From Candidatus Levyibacteriota bacterium (GTDB lineage: Bacteria; Patescibacteriota; Microgenomatia; Levybacterales; UBA12049), in assembly GCA_016182225.1 (NCBI GenBank), contig JACOXV010000062.1, forward strand, positions 8,153 through 17,032: 8,880 nucleotides of DNA, given 5' to 3'. Numbering within the stretch: the first letter of the stretch is position 1; the number at the start of each line of letters is the position of its first letter. The notes below the pieces were generated by a model that saw nothing but the letters and a program-made list of their open reading frames with translations, made no database searches and was not told where the DNA came from. Below, piece by piece: positions 6,003 through 8,880 of this stretch. The position numbers and the translations under genes were made by a program.

Positions 6003-8174
6003 ATGAAAAATCTTGTTATCGTAGAGTCTCCGACTAAAGCCCGAACAATAGGCCGTTTCCTAGGTAGTGACTATGAAGTTATTGCGTCAATGGGCCATAT
6101 TTATGATCTTCCAAAAAGCAAATTGGGTGTTGACGTAGAAAATAATTTCGAACCGCAGTATGAGTTGATGCCGGATAAGAAAAAAACTTTAAGCCAGTTA
6201 AAAAGTGCATCAAAGAATGCAGAGAGAATTATTATGGCAACAGACTTGGATCGAGAAGGAGAAGCAATTGCATATCACATAGCGCAAGCGCTCAAGGGTA
6301 CCACGGGTATCAAGAGTACCAAGAGTACCAAAGGGGGAAACGATTTAACTCCCCGTGATACTTTTGATACTTCACGTTTTGAGAGGATAGTGTTTCACGA
6401 GATAACGAGCGAAGCAATTAGTGAGGCTTTAAAAAATCCCCGCGATATTGATCGAAACTTAGTAGATGCTCAGACAGCCCGCCGCGTCTTGGATCGTTTG
6501 GTTGGATACAAGCTTTCACCCATTCTTTGGCAAAAAGTTAGACGAGGCTTGTCTGCCGGAAGAGTACAGTCGGTGGCGCTTCGCTTAATAGTGGAGAGAG
6601 AGCGGGAAATAGAAAAGTTTAAAAAGGAACCATACTGGACGATTCTCGTCAATCTAAAAAATCAAAAATCAAATCTAAAATCTGACGAAGGGACGCCGTT
6701 TGACTTAATCGAGATTAATGGGAAAAGAATTGAGGAGACACGAAAATTAGTCCTCTACGATGGAGAATACAAATATGTTTTAACATCGATCGGAAATGAG
6801 ATAGGCGCAAAAAAGATTGAAGAAGATTTAAAATCAAAAGATTTTTTGGTCTCGGATGTTTCCAAAAAAGAAACAAGAAGGACTCCGCCTCCTCCTTATA
6901 CTACGTCTACTCTTCAGCAGGACGGTGCGCGAAGAATGGGATTATCCGGCAAAAGGACGATGAGTGTCGCGCAAAAACTCTATGAAGAAGGCTACATTAC
7001 TTATCATAGAACCGATTCGGTAGCAATTTCTGATCAGGCCAGAAAGCAAATGACGGATTTTGTTAAAAAAGAATACGGAGAAAAATATTTATCGGCAAAA
7101 CCCCGTTATTATAAAGTCTCTTCAAAAAACGCACAAGAAGCCCATGAGGCAATAAGACCTGCAAAGGCTGAAATTTTTCCTTCAAAGGTTTCTCAGGATC
7201 TTGGACCGCAGTATGGAAAATTGTATGAATTAATCTGGCGAAGAGCTTTGGCAACGGCTATGAGTGACGCAATTATTGAATCCACCTCTGTGATTGTTGA
7301 TGCAATTTCAGAAAACTCAGAACACTCTGATGGTCAGACAATCAGACAATCTGATTCGCCGAGTTTTCCGAGTGTTCCGAGAAACTACAGACTAAAAACA
7401 AATGGTAGCGTGTTACTCTTTGAAGGCTTTCTGAAAATTAATCCTTATGCGCTTGAGGATAAGAGATTACCGGAATTTAAATCAGGAGAGGAGTTAAAGT
7501 TTATGAACTCATCCTCAGAATTTCATGAAACTCTGCCTCCCCCCAGATACAATGATGCATCAATTATAAAAACTCTTGAGGAAAAAGGGATCGGAAGGCC
7601 ATCGACTTACGCGACAATTATATCTACTATTGAATCCCGAGGATATATTGAGCGGGAAGAAGGAAGGTTCAAACCGACATCCGTAGGATTTGCAGTAAAT
7701 GATTTTTTAGTAGAAAATTTTGAGGATATAGACGACATTCCGTTTACCGCAGGGATGGAGGATGAGTTGGACCTGGTTGCTGATGGGAAAAAAGAATGGG
7801 CAGGAGTTATTTCTGAGTTTTATAGTCCTCTCGAGAAAGATTTGGAAAAAGTAAAAGAAGCAAAAAGAGTAAAAATTGCCGTTGAAGAAACTGATGAAAA
7901 ATGTCCAAAATGCGGAGAGGGAAAGTTGGTAATTCGAAGCGGACGATTCGGAAAATTCCTTTCCTGTAATAGGTTTCCGCAGTGTAAATTTACAAAACCT
8001 TTGGTTCACGAGACCAATCTTATATGTCCGAAGGATGGAGGAAAAATTGTGATCAAAAAGACGAAAAAAGGCCGCAAATTCTATGGTTGCGGTAATTACC
8101 CCGATTGCACATTTGCAGCATGGAGATTGGAAGATATTAAAAGACAGCAAGAATCAGGAATGGCTACCTCATAA
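6003..8174 (+). CDS. topA: DNA topoisomerase I (type IA), with three in-frame insertions
   Basis: The 723-residue enzyme relaxes negatively supercoiled DNA by passing a strand through a tyrosine-linked break. The Toprim domain starts with VIVESPTKA (Glu8) and carries the metal-binding TDLDREGE (Asp81, Asp83, Glu85). Family motifs LSAGRVQSVALRLIVERE (183-200) and TSTLQQDGARRMG (301-313) follow, and the catalytic Tyr334 lies in GYITYHRTDS. Two C-terminal zinc-binding modules follow. The first has four Cys (634, 637, 655, 661). The second reads CPKD, with Asp678 in place of the second Cys (Cys675, Cys696, Cys702), so it may bind zinc less well or not at all. Three segments look inserted compared with the family: about 99-126, 218-232 and 437-460. 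Each coincides with a repeat or hairpin in the DNA and lies in a loop. No Shine-Dalgarno sequence is seen; the gene has its own promoter. Confidence 0.97.
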   Translation: MKNLVIVESPTKARTIGRFLGSDYEVIASMGHIYDLPKSKLGVDVENNFEPQYELMPDKKKTLSQLKSASKNAERIIMATDLDREGEAIAYHIAQALKGTTGIKSTKSTKGGNDLTPRDTFDTSRFERIVFHEITSEAISEALKNPRDIDRNLVDAQTARRVLDRLVGYKLSPILWQKVRRGLSAGRVQSVALRLIVEREREIEKFKKEPYWTILVNLKNQKSNLKSDEGTPFDLIEINGKRIEETRKLVLYDGEYKYVLTSIGNEIGAKKIEEDLKSKDFLVSDVSKKETRRTPPPPYTTSTLQQDGARRMGLSGKRTMSVAQKLYEEGYITYHRTDSVAISDQARKQMTDFVKKEYGEKYLSAKPRYYKVSSKNAQEAHEAIRPAKAEIFPSKVSQDLGPQYGKLYELIWRRALATAMSDAIIESTSVIVDAISENSEHSDGQTIRQSDSPSFPSVPRNYRLKTNGSVLLFEGFLKINPYALEDKRLPEFKSGEELKFMNSSSEFHETLPPPRYNDASIIKTLEEKGIGRPSTYATIISTIESRGYIEREEGRFKPTSVGFAVNDFLVENFEDIDDIPFTAGMEDELDLVADGKKEWAGVISEFYSPLEKDLEKVKEAKRVKIAVEETDEKCPKCGEGKLVIRSGRFGKFLSCNRFPQCKFTKPLVHETNLICPKDGGKIVIKKTKKGRKFYGCGNYPDCTFAAWRLEDIKRQQESGMATS
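6306..6371. repeat. Hairpin made of 9-bp repeats inside topA (insertion 1)
   Basis: The left side has three 9-bp units, GGTATCAAG, AGTACCAAG and AGTACCAAA (6306-6332), then a G run. The right side (6351-6371) is the reverse complement of two AGTATCAAA-like units plus CCCC. About 17 of 21 positions pair, around a loop of some 13 nt. It encodes IKSTKSTKGGN...RDTFDTS, which separates the Toprim DxDxE helix from the next strand (RIVFHEI). The repeat unit is the same as at 5722-5757 in dprA. Confidence 0.8.
6651..6683 (+). repeat. A-rich repeat inside topA (insertion 2)
   Basis: Units of the type AATCTAAAA and AATCAAAA encode NLKNQKSNLKS (about residues 217-227). Bases 6664-6683 match the mrdA-dprA spacer at 4723-4742 in 19 of 20 positions. 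The peptide resembles the mrdA insertion (NLKIKNQKLK). Confidence 0.65.
7311..7377. repeat. Nested hairpin repeat inside topA (insertion 3)
   Basis: The outer arms GAAAACTCAGAACACTC (7311-7327) and GAGTTTTCCGAGTGTTC (7361-7377) pair at 14 of 17 positions. Each arm is itself two related units of 8-9 bases (GAAAACTC, GAACACTC). Inside lies a perfect small hairpin, ATCAGA-CAA-TCTGAT (7341-7355), with a second CAGACAAT unit before it. It encodes about 24 polar residues (437-460) between two strands of the topoisomerase body. Confidence 0.75.
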
Positions 8175-8207
8175 GAGTTTCCCTAAGAATACAAGAATAT
8201 TTCGACC

Positions 8208-8235
8208 TTGACATTTTTTACAACGATCGTACAAA
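8208..8235 (+). promoter_or_regulatory. Promoter of the Cas2/PaaX-fold membrane protein gene
   Basis: A perfect -35 TTGACA (8208-8213) and a -10 TACAAA (8230-8235) are spaced by 16 bp. The predicted transcription start is near 8242-8244, at the first ATG of the gene. The spacer holds the 8-bp palindrome ACGATCGT (8223-8230), which touches the -10 and so would be well placed for repression. Confidence 0.6.
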
Positions 8236-8243
8236 ATAAAGGT
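8214..8243 (+). repeat. 30-bp promoter-region repeat with ACGATCGT palindrome, copy 1
   Basis: This segment matches 8836-8865, on the other side of the gene, at 25 of 30 positions. Shared parts are a T6 run, then A-N-AACGATCGT, and AAA-N-AAAGGT at the end. The palindrome ACGATCGT is identical in both. It may be a regulator binding site, a promoter part shared by two genes, or a small duplicated element. Confidence 0.6.
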
Positions 8244-8801
8244 ATGGCTAAAATGGATGATGTAGGATTAGGGAAGGGATTGACGAAGGTAGTTTTAATG
8301 AGCTTGGGGGCAGGAGTTATCATTGGAACAGCATTGCTTTTTCCAGGAATTGGAATCTTATATAAAGAGTTTAAGAAGGAACAATGGGAGAAAGCCCGAA
8401 AAAGAGGACGCCTAAGAGACACAATAAGAAGGCTTGAGACACAAAAATTTATCTCATGGAAGGAAAAAGAAGGAGAACTTATTCTCACGCTAACAGAAAA
8501 AGGGAAGAGAAAGGTACTCAAATTTAATATAGATGAGATGAGAATTAAAACACCAAGAAAATGGGATGGTCTTTTCAGGATTATAGTCTTTGATATTCCA
8601 GAGAAAAAGCGTGAAGCCCGTGATATTTTTAGAAAAAAATTAAAAAATTTAGGATTTTATCAGATGCAAAAAAGCGTTTTTGTCCACCGTTTTGAATGTA
8701 GGGAAGAGATAGATTTTCTCCGCCACGAACTAGAAATTGCACCCTTTGTAAATTATATCGTTGCTAAGGAAATATCCAGGATTTCCTCGGAAAAGATCTA
8801 A
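8244..8801 (+). CDS. Membrane-anchored winged-helix protein with a Cas2/PaaX-like domain
   Basis: The 185-residue protein (ATG at 8244) combines three parts. A hydrophobic segment (about 14-40, VVLMSLGAGVIIGTALLF) should span or enter the membrane. A charged winged-helix region follows (about 45-100, RLRDTIRRLETQKFISW then LILTLTEKGKRKV). The last part is a ferredoxin-like domain (about 107-178). Its start FRIIVFDIPEKKREARD (Asp117) and the motif MQKSVFVHRF match the pattern of Cas2 and of the central domain of PaaX-type regulators. Such proteins are often labelled Cas2 in Patescibacteria, but there is no CRISPR array or cas1 here, so a regulatory or RNA-related role is more likely; function is unproven. 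An upstream TTG start at 8208 is really the -35 box. ATG at 8253, with AAAGG ten bases upstream, is an alternative start (182 residues). Confidence 0.75.
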   Translation: MAKMDDVGLGKGLTKVVLMSLGAGVIIGTALLFPGIGILYKEFKKEQWEKARKRGRLRDTIRRLETQKFISWKEKEGELILTLTEKGKRKVLKFNIDEMRIKTPRKWDGLFRIIVFDIPEKKREARDIFRKKLKNLGFYQMQKSVFVHRFECREEIDFLRHELEIAPFVNYIVAKEISRISSEKI

Positions 8802-8835
8802 AAAAGTTATCTATAAGTTTAAATTGAAAAGCGCG

Positions 8836-8865
8836 TTTTTTAAAACGATCGTCTCAAAAAAAGGT
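8836..8865 (+). repeat. 30-bp repeat with ACGATCGT palindrome, copy 2
   Basis: This second copy lies in the 79 bp after the Cas2/PaaX-fold gene; ACGATCGT is at 8845-8852. A good -35/-10 pair is not visible around it, although TTGAAA occurs at 8824-8829. Just before it, TTGAAAA-GCGCG-TTTTTTAA can form a weak AT hairpin, which is not enough for me to call a terminator. The gene that would follow is outside the window. Confidence 0.5.
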
Positions 8866-8880
8866 GTAAGTGGGTAGATT

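Noticed and set aside
8208..8243. TTG start giving a longer Cas2/PaaX-fold protein
   Set aside because: The TTG is the first half of a perfect -35 box (TTGACA) with a -10 at 8230; translation from it would begin upstream of the promoter's own start site.
8244..8801. True CRISPR-associated Cas2
   Set aside because: No repeat array, cas1 or other cas gene is in the window, and the protein carries an extra membrane segment and winged helix not found in adaptation Cas2.
8802..8850. Intrinsic terminator after the last gene
   Set aside because: The possible hairpin is short and almost all A-T, and its T run is part of the stem, so it does not meet the usual pattern.
1..8880. tRNA or rRNA genes, insertion sequences, CRISPR arrays
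   Set aside because: I saw no cloverleaf-like sequence, no transposase frame and no regularly spaced repeat array on either strand; the repeats present are short and lie within genes or spacers.

Overview
The window looks like a piece of chromosome from an AT-rich, uncultivated Candidate Phyla Radiation bacterium (Patescibacteria), most likely of the Microgenomates group. This rests on the gene families and their order, on the short coding spacers, and on the style of the last gene (a membrane-anchored winged-helix protein with a Cas2/PaaX-like fold). It also rests on several kinds of short repeats lying in frame inside conserved genes. TGA is used as a stop (end of mreC), so the SR1/Gracilibacteria code is not in use. 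Lineage is inference; no rRNA gene is present.

Layout. Positions 1-399 (minus strand) hold the N-terminal 133 codons of a multi-spanning membrane protein resembling the O-antigen ligase/polymerase superfamily. A 200-bp divergent intergenic region follows, almost filled by a GC-rich, imperfectly palindromic element flanked by two outward-facing promoters. From 600 to 4716 runs a tight cell-shape operon, mreB-mreC-mreD-mrdA (PBP2), with gaps of 1-7 bp. dprA (4751-5947) follows after 34 bp, probably in the same transcript. topA (6003-8174) has its own likely promoter. A gene for a membrane-tethered wHTH/Cas2-fold protein (8244-8801) has a clear promoter with an 8-bp palindrome in its spacer. The last 79 bp carry a second copy of that 30-bp promoter-region sequence.

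Function. MreB filaments, MreC and MreD organise the elongasome, and PBP2 is its transpeptidase; the partner glycosyltransferase rodA is not in the window. DprA protects incoming single-stranded DNA and loads RecA during natural transformation. TopA relaxes negative supercoils. The dprA-topA adjacency is also found in Firmicutes (smf-topA).

The most unusual content is not a gene. dprA, topA and mrdA are expanded by in-frame, low-complexity or hairpin-forming repeats of at least four types, all placed at domain junctions or surface loops. Some of the same repeat types recur between genes. The second notable feature is the Cas2/PaaX-like membrane protein with its palindromic promoter repeat and no CRISPR array nearby. 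A third is that the genes lack recognisable Shine-Dalgarno sequences, and predicted transcription starts lie only a few bases from the start codons.
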